From Deferribacteraceae bacterium V6Fe1 (GTDB lineage Bacteria > Chrysiogenota > Deferribacteres > Deferribacterales > Deferrivibrionaceae), in NCBI GenBank assembly GCA_022813675.1, contig CP063375.1, positions 2,266,501-2,330,500 on the forward strand: DNA of 64,000 bases. Reading direction: 5' to 3'. Below are positions 43,952-51,492 of this stretch, piece after piece; position 1 is the stretch's first letter, and every line of letters begins with the position of its first letter. The notes under the pieces are model-generated. The model had not been told where the DNA came from. It worked only from the letters and a program-made list of their open reading frames with translations, and made no database searches. The position numbers and the translations under genes are program-made.

Positions 43952-44887
43952 CTAAAATCCCGCATAAGTAACAAATCCTCTTAACTTACCATCAAGATAC
44001 TTTAAGTCCCCCTTAAACTCTGGAGAATAATGAACATCAAACCCTTTTTTCTCTAACAAAGCCCTTGCTTCATCACTTAGAATAAACCTGATAAAGTCAG
44101 ACACATCCCGAGCATTGCCACTACCCTCTTTCACTGCCAATACAAAACTGATACAATCCCCGTAAAATCTTTTCAGGCTTCCGTCATGCTGAGGCAAATC
44201 GACATATGTCTTTCTATATTTGTCCCTAAAACAATCATCCGCCAAGCTCGCCATATTGGGCAACTCTATGTAGTTTAAGCCATTTTCTATTGCATAAGAT
44301 TTATATGTGATAAAGTAATCCACTTCGCCTTTCTTCACTGAATCTACTAACTGCTCAAACTTAGCAAACTTGACTGACCTTTTATACAAAGTGTCATACA
44401 GGCTCGACTGCGAATAATTGTAGGCTGACAGTTTTAACGCCAGCAATGGTCTAACATTGCATATTCTACTAAAGTCATTGACTAACCCAAACAAAACATC
44501 TTTTTTTCTTAAATAATATGGCCAATTCTCCCGATTTATTAACGTTGAAAACTTACTTTTATCAGCATAAGCCAATACCATCTGTCCTGCCGCAAAAGAT
44601 ATCATATAACTATAACTCTCAGCACTTTTTGTTGACATATGCTCTTTATTTCTCATTTCTGCCAACAAATATACTTCGGCGTCGCTACTTTGATTACCTT
44701 TTACATCATGCTTAACACTGCAATCTTCAGATAAAATTTCTATATCTCCATCTGGATATTTGTTGGCAAGCTCAGAAATTGCATTCATAAGCACATGTGG
44801 AACATAGATTTTCACTACAGCAAAACCATTTAGTGTACCAGCAAACACCATAAGTACAGTTAAAGAAATTACAAATCTTGTTCTCAT
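43952..44887 (-). CDS. Periplasmic molybdate/tungstate-type (WtpA/ModA-like) binding protein, orphan
   Basis: About 311 residues from the ATG at 44885-44887, which has GGAGGT upstream; a longer frame to 44929 lacks such a site. It begins with a classical signal peptide (MRTRFVISLTVLMVFAGTLN). The body is a type-2 periplasmic binding protein: VYLLAEMRNKEHM, MVLAYADKSKF, NWPYYLRKKDVLFGLV, VDYFITYKSYAIENGLNYIELP, FIRFILSDEARALLEKKGFD. The penultimate motif closely resembles the WtpA/ModA oxyanion-binding group, so molybdate or tungstate is the probable ligand. No permease or ATPase is adjacent. It lies just upstream of psrA2 in the same direction and shares its promoter type. Confidence 0.7.
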   Translation of the reverse strand: MRTRFVISLTVLMVFAGTLNGFAVVKIYVPHVLMNAISELANKYPDGDIEILSEDCSVKHDVKGNQSSDAEVYLLAEMRNKEHMSTKSAESYSYMISFAAGQMVLAYADKSKFSTLINRENWPYYLRKKDVLFGLVNDFSRICNVRPLLALKLSAYNYSQSSLYDTLYKRSVKFAKFEQLVDSVKKGEVDYFITYKSYAIENGLNYIELPNMASLADDCFRDKYRKTYVDLPQHDGSLKRFYGDCISFVLAVKEGSGNARDVSDFIRFILSDEARALLEKKGFDVHYSPEFKGDLKYLDGKLRGFVTYAGF

Positions 44888-44953
44888 GACATACCTCCAA
44901 ACTCTCAAATCAGGTGCTTGACCAAGCAAAAAAGTTGCATATAATTTTTATAT

Positions 44954-44959
44954 CATATG
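44954..44959. promoter_or_regulatory. CATATG element in the leader of the binding-protein gene
   Basis: CATATGC lies downstream of the predicted -10 and about 67 bases before the ATG, the second of three such elements in this gap. It could be a repressor site within the transcribed leader. Confidence 0.4.
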
Positions 44960-44976
44960 CCCTTTATGCACGACAC

Positions 44977-45003
44977 AATATACATAATTATAAGCATATG
45001 CAA
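44977..45003 (-). promoter_or_regulatory. Promoter of the binding-protein gene overlapping a GCATATGC element
   Basis: Minus strand TTGCAT (44998-45003), 15-base spacer, TATATT (44977-44982), with palindrome GCATATGC (44994-45001) over the -35. It is the partner of the near-identical psrA2 promoter. Confidence 0.55.
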
Positions 45004-45503
45004 GTATTTTTTTTTGACGTATGTTTAGATTAACAATCATTTATTTTTAGTCTATTTGCCCATTATTTAAAAATTATAATATATTAATATGTTAGAATGC
45101 ATATTAAAACAATTGGGTTTTGATTATTTCATAAAAAAAGTTTTAGATTAACATGAGATTAAATTGACATATGCTCATTAATTTTAATATAAACAGAGCC
45201 TGAAATTTTTATATATCAAGCAAATAAATAACACGCGTTATGTAAAATATAAGTTTGTCTTTCTATATTGGCATTTCTATGGGAATTTATATAAAATCTG
45301 CCTATTTTGTGCCGAAATGTATATCTTTACATCAAACAGCCATAATCCATTTTATAGGATGCAATTATTAATTTCACTTTAATTATACTTTTACGCGATT
45401 TTTGATCGGCTTAATGCTTTGACAATACGGCAATTATTATTACATAAAATAAATATTATAAGAATTAATGAAAGGCATTATGAATGATTTATTTTTACTA
45501 AAA
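45004..45503. other. Non-coding AT-rich gap of about 500 bases
   Basis: No open frame with a credible ribosome binding site on either strand. It contains a further CATATGC element at 45168-45173 and a good plus-strand promoter, TTGACA (45164-45169), 18-base spacer, TATAAA (45188-45193), pointing into the gap with no gene ahead. A small RNA is possible. No clear plus-strand terminator was found. Confidence 0.5.
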
Positions 45504-45533
45504 CTGCTGAGACGCAAATATACGTCTCAGCAG
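45497..45533 (-). terminator. Terminator of the MerR/chalcone-isomerase-like unit
   Basis: A perfect 11-bp stem (45504-45514 with 45523-45533) and an 8-base loop, followed on the minus strand by TTTTAGT. It lies 12 bases after the stop codon of the 45.5-kb gene. Confidence 0.85.
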
Positions 45534-45545
45534 GTCAAAATTGAA

Positions 45546-46088
45546 TTAATTACCCAACATCCCTTCTTTCAAACCATTATCCGCAGGCTTATCGCCAAAG
45601 TACACCTTCAATACGGCTTCTGCCAGCATCTTATCATTAAAAACGCCTATATTTTTACCGTTATATAGCACCGTTAAAGCATCACCTATAATTACCAAAT
45701 CAAGCTCGTCACTGCTAACCACATCAAAATTAAAAAGCTCAATAAAAGCTCTAAACCTGTCAATATCTTTTATCCCATTATCTTCAAAACCTTCAACAAA
45801 AGCCTCTCTCATCTTTTCAGCACCCACTTTTTTATACAAAAAATGCATCTTAATAGCCTTGGAATCCATACTCATAACTGACTGAACATCTTTTGCTCTG
45901 TTTTCAAGATATAGAGCCCCAACATAAACCTTAACAAAAAACTTTTTCCTCAAACCTGTACCATTTAACACCAGGTCTTTTCCGTTAAAACTATAACTAT
46001 CAGGGATATTGACACCCTCAACAGTTAAAGAAAAACCTGACATTGGCAAAATAGCCAACACAAACAGAAATACTAATAATCTTTTCAT
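45546..46088 (-). CDS. Secreted chalcone-isomerase-like family protein
   Basis: A 180-residue protein with a signal peptide (MKRLLVFLFVLAILPMSGFS). The remainder matches the bacterial chalcone isomerase-like family: VEGVNIPDSY, LVLNGTGLRKKFFVKVYVGALYLEN, AIKMHFLYKKVGAEKMREAFVEGFEDN, YNGKNIGVFNDKMLAEAVLKVYFGDKPAD. Bacterial members lack proof of isomerase activity and may bind fatty acids or other hydrophobic ligands in the periplasm. It is two bases downstream of the MerR gene, so coexpressed with it, and is closed by a strong terminator. Confidence 0.85.
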   Translation of the reverse strand: MKRLLVFLFVLAILPMSGFSLTVEGVNIPDSYSFNGKDLVLNGTGLRKKFFVKVYVGALYLENRAKDVQSVMSMDSKAIKMHFLYKKVGAEKMREAFVEGFEDNGIKDIDRFRAFIELFNFDVVSSDELDLVIIGDALTVLYNGKNIGVFNDKMLAEAVLKVYFGDKPADNGLKEGMLGN

Positions 46089-46090
46089 AA

Positions 46091-46492
46091 CTAGCCCCCA
46101 AATTTTAATTTTGTTACCTCTATTACTTTTGCTTTATACTCAAGTATATCATTTCTTAATGACGCTAGCTTGGCTATTTTGGCATCAATCTTAGAAATAT
46201 GAGCATCCAAAATCTCTACGAGTTTTGGCATAATATTATCAGGTGTCTGATGCACCTTATAAATATCTGCCAATTCCTGCATCTCTTTTAAACTAATTCC
46301 CAACTCTTTTAACTTAAGAATAAATTTCAATCTTTTAATATCATCCTTATCATACACTCTTATTCCGCCATCAAGTCTCTTAGGGTGGGTCATAAGACCA
46401 ATCTCTTCATAATACCTTATAGTCCTGGTTGTCACCCCAAGCATGGCAGCTACTTCACCAATCTGAAAATAGTCATTCCCTTCGATTTTCAT
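46091..46492 (-). CDS. MerR-family regulator (LiuR-like)
   Basis: A 133-residue protein with the MerR winged helix at the N-terminus (YFQIGEVAAMLGVTTRTIRYYEEIGLM, RVYDKDDIKRLKFILKLKELGISLKEMQEL) and a C-terminal coiled coil. It lacks the metal-binding cysteines of CueR/MerR types. Short cysteine-free MerR proteins next to acyl-CoA dehydrogenase/crotonase operons include LiuR, a regulator of branched-chain and fatty acid degradation, so acyl-CoA-related sensing is the best guess. ACGTTAA-containing sites occur upstream of both this gene and the divergent acyl-CoA operon. Confidence 0.82.
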   Translation of the reverse strand: MKIEGNDYFQIGEVAAMLGVTTRTIRYYEEIGLMTHPKRLDGGIRVYDKDDIKRLKFILKLKELGISLKEMQELADIYKVHQTPDNIMPKLVEILDAHISKIDAKIAKLASLRNDILEYKAKVIEVTKLKFGG

Positions 46493-46519
46493 AATCAGAA
46501 CACCTTTTTTTACTTTACC

Positions 46520-46529
46520 TTAACGTTAA
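46520..46529. promoter_or_regulatory. TTAACGTTAA palindrome, candidate MerR operator
   Basis: A perfect 10-bp palindrome, 15 bases downstream of the -10 of the MerR gene promoter and 27 bases before its ATG. It shares ACGTTAA with the site at 46715-46724. Autoregulation is inferred. Confidence 0.5.
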
Positions 46530-46544
46530 TTACATCCATTCAAT

Positions 46545-46572
46545 TTTATATAGTATTTTTTCTCTTTGTCAA
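46545..46572 (-). promoter_or_regulatory. Promoter of the MerR gene
   Basis: Minus strand TTGACA (46567-46572), 16-base spacer, TATAAA (46545-46550). Confidence 0.6.
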
Positions 46573-46703
46573 GAAAATTAACCAATATTTTTACAAGTTA
46601 CTCCACCTTCACAACCAATTATAAACTATAAATATTAAAGTGTTAAATAAATACCTTTGGTTACAGTGAATTTTTATTCAATTACTTCGATATACTGTTA
46701 TAT

Positions 46704-46737
46704 TATACTTGACATTTACGTTAAAAAGATTTATCTC
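46704..46737 (+). promoter_or_regulatory. Promoter/operator region of the acyl-CoA operon
   Basis: TATACT (46704-46709) could be a -10 with a weak -35, placing the start near 46716; alternatively TTGACA (46709-46714), 17 bases, TATCTC (46732-46737). In either case TTTACGTTAA (46715-46724) overlaps the start or the spacer, as expected of a MerR-type operator. Confidence 0.4.
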
Positions 46738-46771
46738 AATTTATGTGATAATATTTCATAAGGGGGAAAAT

Positions 46772-47557
46772 ATGCATTACGACTTTCTTAAACTTGAAAC
46801 AGATAAAAATATTTTGACTTTGACAATTTCAAGGCCTAATGCCCTTAATGCACTTAATGGCAAAGTCCTTGATGAACTTGAATGTGCACTATACGAAGCA
46901 AGCATAAACAAAGAAATCAAAGTGATAATTGTCACAGGTGATGGCGAGAAGGCCTTTGTGGCTGGTGCAGATATAAAAGAGATGTTAAATCTATCGGTTC
47001 AAGAAGCTGTCAATTTTTCTCGCAAAGGGCACGACATATTAAAATTAATAAGGAAAATGTCACAACCTGTAATCGCAGCTGTTAACGGATACGCACTTGG
47101 AGGAGGCTTTGAAATGGCACTTGCATGTGATATTATTTACGCAAGCCAAAATGCAAAATTTGGTTTTCCTGAAGTAACTCTTGGAATTATCCCTGGTTTC
47201 GGAGGCACACAAAACCTTTCAAGAATCACTGGAGAAAAAATTGCTAGCGAACTTATTTTTACGGGTAATATGATTACAGCCGAAAAAGCCAAACAGCTTA
47301 ATATAATTAATGAGGTATTCAGTTCAAAAGATGAGCTTTTGGAAAATGCCATTAAGACTGCTGAAAAAATCGCTTCCAACTCATCCATAGCGATATCATC
47401 GGCCAAAGATGCAATATTAAATGGGATAAATATGCCTCTTGAAGATTCATATCGATATGAAAGCACATTATTCGGAAATCTATTTGCCACAGAAGATCAA
47501 AAAGAAGGGATGACAGCCTTTACGGAAAAAAGAAAAGCAAACTTTAAAGGATTATAG
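46772..47557 (+). CDS. Enoyl-CoA hydratase/isomerase (crotonase family)
   Basis: About 261 residues, standard crotonase length. The oxyanion-hole region is AFVAGADIKEM and ALGGGFEMALACD, and both catalytic glutamates are present (in ALGGGFE and FPEVTLGI). It hydrates trans-2-enoyl-CoA, here most likely short-chain (crotonyl-CoA). I start it at the ATG at 46772, behind AAGGGGG; the frame extends upstream to 46709 but has no ribosome binding site there. First gene of a seven-gene rightward operon with 9-12-base gaps. Confidence 0.92.
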   Translation: MHYDFLKLETDKNILTLTISRPNALNALNGKVLDELECALYEASINKEIKVIIVTGDGEKAFVAGADIKEMLNLSVQEAVNFSRKGHDILKLIRKMSQPVIAAVNGYALGGGFEMALACDIIYASQNAKFGFPEVTLGIIPGFGGTQNLSRITGEKIASELIFTGNMITAEKAKQLNIINEVFSSKDELLENAIKTAEKIASNSSIAISSAKDAILNGINMPLEDSYRYESTLFGNLFATEDQKEGMTAFTEKRKANFKGL

Positions 47558-47568
47558 GAGGATAAATT

Positions 47569-48708
47569 ATGAATTTTGAATTATCTCAAGACCACAAAGT
47601 ATTGAGAGACACTGTAAAAGATTTTGTCAATAATGAAATAAGGCCTATAGCTATGGATATTGACAAAAATCATGAAATACCTTCAACTCTGATGAAAAAA
47701 ATCGGTGAAATGGGTTTTTTAGGTACATATATACCTGAAGAATACGGTGGCGCCGGACTTGATTACTTTTCTTACATTATAGTTGTGGAAGAAGTATCGA
47801 AAGCTTGCGGCTCAACAGGTGTAATGATTTCAGCTCACACCTCACTTGCATGTGACCCAATTTATCAGTTTGGAAACGAAGAGCAAAAGAAAGAATTTTT
47901 ACCTAAGCTTGCAAGCGGCGAAAAAATCGGCTGTATTCTTCTTACTGAGCCCGAAGCAGGTAGTGATGTAGCTAATATCTCTACTACATACAAAGAGGAC
48001 GGTGATAACTACATCATAAATGGCAGCAAAATTTTTATTACAAACGGTGGATTTAAAGGGATTGGGGTAGTTTTTGCGACAAAAGATAAGAGCTTGCAAC
48101 ACAAAGGTATTTCAGCTTTTATTGTTGATCTTGAGTCTGAAGGGGTTGAAATTCTTAAAAATGAAGAAAAATTAGGTATCAGAGGAAGTTATACAACTGC
48201 CTTTGCCCTTGATAACGTAAAAGTACCTAAGAAAAATCTACTTGGAAAAGAGGGTGACGGATTTAAAATTGCGATGGAAACTTTAAATGGTGGTCGTATC
48301 GGTATTGCTGCTCAGGCTCTTGGTATTGCTGAAGGTGCATTTGATAAAGCATTAGCTTATGCTCAGGAAAGAAAACAGTTTGGAAAACCGCTTTCAGCTT
48401 TTCAGGCAATCCAATTTAAAATAGCTGACATGGCTACAAAGATTGAAGCAAGCAAGCTTATTACTTACAAAGCAGCTTGGCTTAAAGATATGAAAAAAAC
48501 TAACGCAATAGAATCTGCGATGGCAAAAATGTACGCATCAGAAACAGCTACATTTGTAACTAAAGAAGCAATTCAAATTCATGGTGGATACGGATATATC
48601 TGTGAATATGAAGTAGAAAGAATGTTTAGAGATGCCAAAATTACTGAGATTTATGAAGGAACAAACGAAGTTCAAAGAATAGTTATTTCAAAAATGCTAT
48701 TTAAATAG
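47569..48708 (+). CDS. Short-chain acyl-CoA dehydrogenase
   Basis: A 379-residue FAD enzyme. Signature 1 is CILLTEPEAGSDVANIST, and signature 2 near the C-terminus is AIQIHGGYGYICEYEVERMFRDAKI, followed by TEIYEGTNEVQRIVI, whose Glu is the catalytic base. Length and the AHTSLACDPIYQFGNEEQK region resemble butyryl-CoA dehydrogenase. Electrons go to the ETF encoded downstream, then through the membrane FeS protein to menaquinone. AGGAGG precedes the ATG. Confidence 0.94.
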   Translation: MNFELSQDHKVLRDTVKDFVNNEIRPIAMDIDKNHEIPSTLMKKIGEMGFLGTYIPEEYGGAGLDYFSYIIVVEEVSKACGSTGVMISAHTSLACDPIYQFGNEEQKKEFLPKLASGEKIGCILLTEPEAGSDVANISTTYKEDGDNYIINGSKIFITNGGFKGIGVVFATKDKSLQHKGISAFIVDLESEGVEILKNEEKLGIRGSYTTAFALDNVKVPKKNLLGKEGDGFKIAMETLNGGRIGIAAQALGIAEGAFDKALAYAQERKQFGKPLSAFQAIQFKIADMATKIEASKLITYKAAWLKDMKKTNAIESAMAKMYASETATFVTKEAIQIHGGYGYICEYEVERMFRDAKITEIYEGTNEVQRIVISKMLFK

Positions 48709-48717
48709 GAGTAATAG

Positions 48718-50703
48718 ATGGAAGCTACTAGACAGATTTATTGGAATGTTGGACATGGTGTATTAATTCCTATGTACCTTTTGGCCATACTGGCTATTGG
48801 GTCTATAGTCTATAACTTTATAAAAAGATCAGCCGTATACAAACAAGGCAAATCACTTGACAGATATTCAGATTGGCCAGATAGGTTAAATATTGCCCTG
48901 AAAAATGTGCTTGGGCAGGTAAAAGTTTTAAATTCTCCTGCCGGGATTTTCCATGCATTTTTCTTTTGGGGTTTTTTAATCCTTGTAATAGGCACTACTC
49001 TGGTTTTTATCCAAGCTGACTTTTTACACCCTTTATTTGGAATAATTTTCCTAAAAGGTACATTTTATAAGATATTCTCTTTAGCTTTGGATATTGCCGG
49101 TTTTGTGGCAATTGTTATGCTTTTAGGTTTTTTAATAAGAAGATTTATCTTTAAACCTAAAGGGCTTGAAACTACAAAAGATGATTACATTATGCACGGC
49201 TTACTATTTGCAATACTGATAACCGGTTTTGTAATAGAAGGGTTTAGAATGGCAGCAACCGAGCTAAACCAAAATCCAGAGTTAGCTAAGTGGTCACCGA
49301 TTGGTCTACTGTTTGCCAAAGCATATGTAAATATGCCTGAAAGCACCCTTCTTGCAATGCATAAATCATTCTGGTGGATACATTTACTCCTTGTAATGGG
49401 ATTTTTCGTTTCTATCCCTTTTATTAAATTTAGGCATATACTTACTACTTCGGCAAACTACTTCTTCACAGATTTGAGAAGAAAAGGCTCTATAGACACA
49501 ATTGATATGGAAAATGAAGAAGCTGAAAGCTTTGGTGTAAGCAAGGTAGCTGAGCTTACCTGGAAAGATATATTTGATAGTGATGCATGTACCAAGTGTA
49601 AAAGATGTCAGGACAGATGTCCTGCATATAACACCGATAAGCCTCTCTCCCCAATGAAGCTTATCGCAGATATCGGTGATGTAGCATTTAATTCACCGGA
49701 TGCGAATTTAATTGAAAAAGTATCTAAAGATGTCTTATGGTCATGTACAACCTGCCGTGCCTGTCAGGAAATATGCCCTGCAAATATCGAACATGTAAAC
49801 AAAATTATAGATATGAGACGTAACCTTGTCCTTATGGAAGGGGAGTTCCCCGGTGAAGAGGTTATGCTTGCAATGGATAATATGGAAGTCAACGGCAACC
49901 CTATGGGCATGGGCTTCGCATCAAGAGGCGATTTTGCTAAAGATTTAAATGTAAAACTCCTTGCTGAAGACAGTAACGTTGACATTATGTATTTTGTTGG
50001 TTGTTATGCATCATTTGATAAGAGAAATCAAAAAATTGCCAAAAATTTTATAGAGCTTTGTAACCTTGCAGGTATAAAAGTAGGTATCCTTGGCAAAGAG
50101 GAAAAATGCTGCGGTGAGCCTGCAAGAAAGCTTGGAAATGAATACCTATATCAAACTTTAGCATCTGAAAACATTGAAAAAATTAAAAAATATAATGTTA
50201 AAAAGATTGTTACCACATGCCCTCACTGCCTTAATACTTTAGGTAGAGATTATAAAGATTTGGGGCTTGAAATTGAAGTGGAGCACTACACAACATATCT
50301 TCACAAACTGCTTAACACAGGAAAACTTAAGATTTCAAACAAAGAAGCCCTAGAGTGCACTTATCACGACTCCTGTTATATCGGAAGATATATGGATATC
50401 TATGATGAACCAAGAGAAATCTTAAGTGCACTTGGAGCTGAAATTAAAGAGATGAAGAGAAGTAAAGCTGAAAGTTTCTGCTGTGGAGCTGGTGGCGGTA
50501 GAATTATCGCCGAAGAAAATATCGGTGAAAAAATCAGTGTCAAAAGGGTAAAAATGGCTGAGGAAACAGGGGTAGAAACTCTTATTTCTAACTGTCCATT
50601 CTGTATGACAATGTTTGAAGACGGCCTTAAAATGGCTGAACTTGACGGTAAAATGAAAGTTAAAGATTTATCAGAAGTTTTAATAGAAAGAGTTGAAAAA
50701 TAA
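48718..50703 (+). CDS. Membrane FeS / cytochrome-b-type ETF:menaquinone oxidoreductase (EMO-like)
   Basis: A 661-residue protein. Residues about 10-245 contain six hydrophobic helices with histidines placed as in nitrate-reductase-gamma/cytochrome-b modules (NSPAGIFHAFFFWGFL, LLAMHKSFWWIHLLLV). Two ferredoxin motifs follow (CTKCKRCQDRCP and CTTCRACQEICP), then two CCG domains of HdrD type (EKCCGEPARKLG, SFCCGAGGGR). This layout matches the membrane ETF:(methyl)menaquinone oxidoreductase described in anaerobic acid degraders. It sits between the acyl-CoA dehydrogenase and etfBA genes, the expected context for moving acyl-CoA electrons into the menaquinone pool. Confidence 0.88.
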   Translation: MEATRQIYWNVGHGVLIPMYLLAILAIGSIVYNFIKRSAVYKQGKSLDRYSDWPDRLNIALKNVLGQVKVLNSPAGIFHAFFFWGFLILVIGTTLVFIQADFLHPLFGIIFLKGTFYKIFSLALDIAGFVAIVMLLGFLIRRFIFKPKGLETTKDDYIMHGLLFAILITGFVIEGFRMAATELNQNPELAKWSPIGLLFAKAYVNMPESTLLAMHKSFWWIHLLLVMGFFVSIPFIKFRHILTTSANYFFTDLRRKGSIDTIDMENEEAESFGVSKVAELTWKDIFDSDACTKCKRCQDRCPAYNTDKPLSPMKLIADIGDVAFNSPDANLIEKVSKDVLWSCTTCRACQEICPANIEHVNKIIDMRRNLVLMEGEFPGEEVMLAMDNMEVNGNPMGMGFASRGDFAKDLNVKLLAEDSNVDIMYFVGCYASFDKRNQKIAKNFIELCNLAGIKVGILGKEEKCCGEPARKLGNEYLYQTLASENIEKIKKYNVKKIVTTCPHCLNTLGRDYKDLGLEIEVEHYTTYLHKLLNTGKLKISNKEALECTYHDSCYIGRYMDIYDEPREILSALGAEIKEMKRSKAESFCCGAGGGRIIAEENIGEKISVKRVKMAEETGVETLISNCPFCMTMFEDGLKMAELDGKMKVKDLSEVLIERVEK

Positions 50704-50715
50704 ACGGAGGTAGTC

Positions 50716-51483
50716 ATGAAAGTACTGGTTTGTATTAAGCAGGTTCCTGATATGGAATCAAAATTTAAGGTAGCATCAAACAATGTATGGTATGAAGACA
50801 CTGACCTTGCATATCGTATGAATGAATATGACGAATATGCAGTTGAGCAAGCTGTAAGATTAAAAGAGCAAGTTGGTGATTGTGATGTTACAGTATTATC
50901 TATCGGACCTGAAAGGGTAAAAGAAGCTATCAAAAAGGCACTTGCAATGGGGTGTGATAGAGGTGTTCATATTAATGACAACGACTATTATTCAAAAGAC
51001 CCTTATCAAAAAGCCCAAATGATTGCTGAATTTGCTAAAGATAAAAGTTTTGACATTATTTTTACAGGCCTTCAATCTCAAGATACCGGCAGTGCTCAGG
51101 TAGGGGTACTTTTAGGAGAACTTTTAGAACTTCCTGTAGTAACAACAATAGTTTCTTTTGAATACAATAACGGTGAAGTAACAGTTAAAAGAGAGCTTGA
51201 GGGTGGTAAAAAGAGTATAATAAAAGTTAAAGTGCCTGCAGTATTTACTTGTCAATTAGGACTTAATGAACCAAGATACCCTACCCTGCCAAATATTATG
51301 AAAGCTAAGAAAAAAGAGATTTTAACTTTTGAAGCAAGTGAGCTTCTTAAAGTTGAAAATCTTGTTACAACAGCTAAAATGGCATTCCCTGAAAAGAAAG
51401 GTGGCGCTCAAATTCTTGAAGGTGATGTTGCTGAATTAGTTGATAAAGTTGTTAAAATTTTAAAAGAAAAGTCATTGGTGTAG
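50716..51483 (+). CDS. etfB: Electron transfer flavoprotein, beta subunit
   Basis: A 255-residue EtfB: KVLVCIKQVPDMESKFKV at the N-terminus, MNEYDEYAVEQAVRLKEQ, VTVLSIGPERVKEAIKKALAMGCDRGVHI, and DIIFTGLQSQDTGSAQVG with LGEL. The sequence is of the ordinary acyl-CoA dehydrogenase partner type. It dimerises with EtfA and carries AMP or FAD. AGGAGG-type site (CGGAGG) upstream. Confidence 0.94.
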   Translation: MKVLVCIKQVPDMESKFKVASNNVWYEDTDLAYRMNEYDEYAVEQAVRLKEQVGDCDVTVLSIGPERVKEAIKKALAMGCDRGVHINDNDYYSKDPYQKAQMIAEFAKDKSFDIIFTGLQSQDTGSAQVGVLLGELLELPVVTTIVSFEYNNGEVTVKRELEGGKKSIIKVKVPAVFTCQLGLNEPRYPTLPNIMKAKKKEILTFEASELLKVENLVTTAKMAFPEKKGGAQILEGDVAELVDKVVKILKEKSLV

Positions 51484-51492
51484 GGGGTTGAT

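Noticed and set aside
44636-44641. TTGACATATGC inside the binding-protein gene as a further regulatory box
   Set aside because: It lies in coding sequence on the strand opposite to the gene, with no plausible -10 at correct spacing; not counted with the intergenic set.
45279-45371. 30-codon plus-strand frame in the large non-coding gap
   Set aside because: No ribosome binding site, no recognisable features, and length expected by chance.
45468-45668. 66-codon plus-strand frame across the terminator hairpin
   Set aside because: It spans the perfect 11-bp terminator stem and runs antisense to the secreted chalcone-isomerase-like gene.
50400-50933. 177-codon minus-strand frame across the EMO-like/etfB junction
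   Set aside because: Overlaps two well-supported genes, is Ser/Thr-rich and lacks a ribosome binding site.
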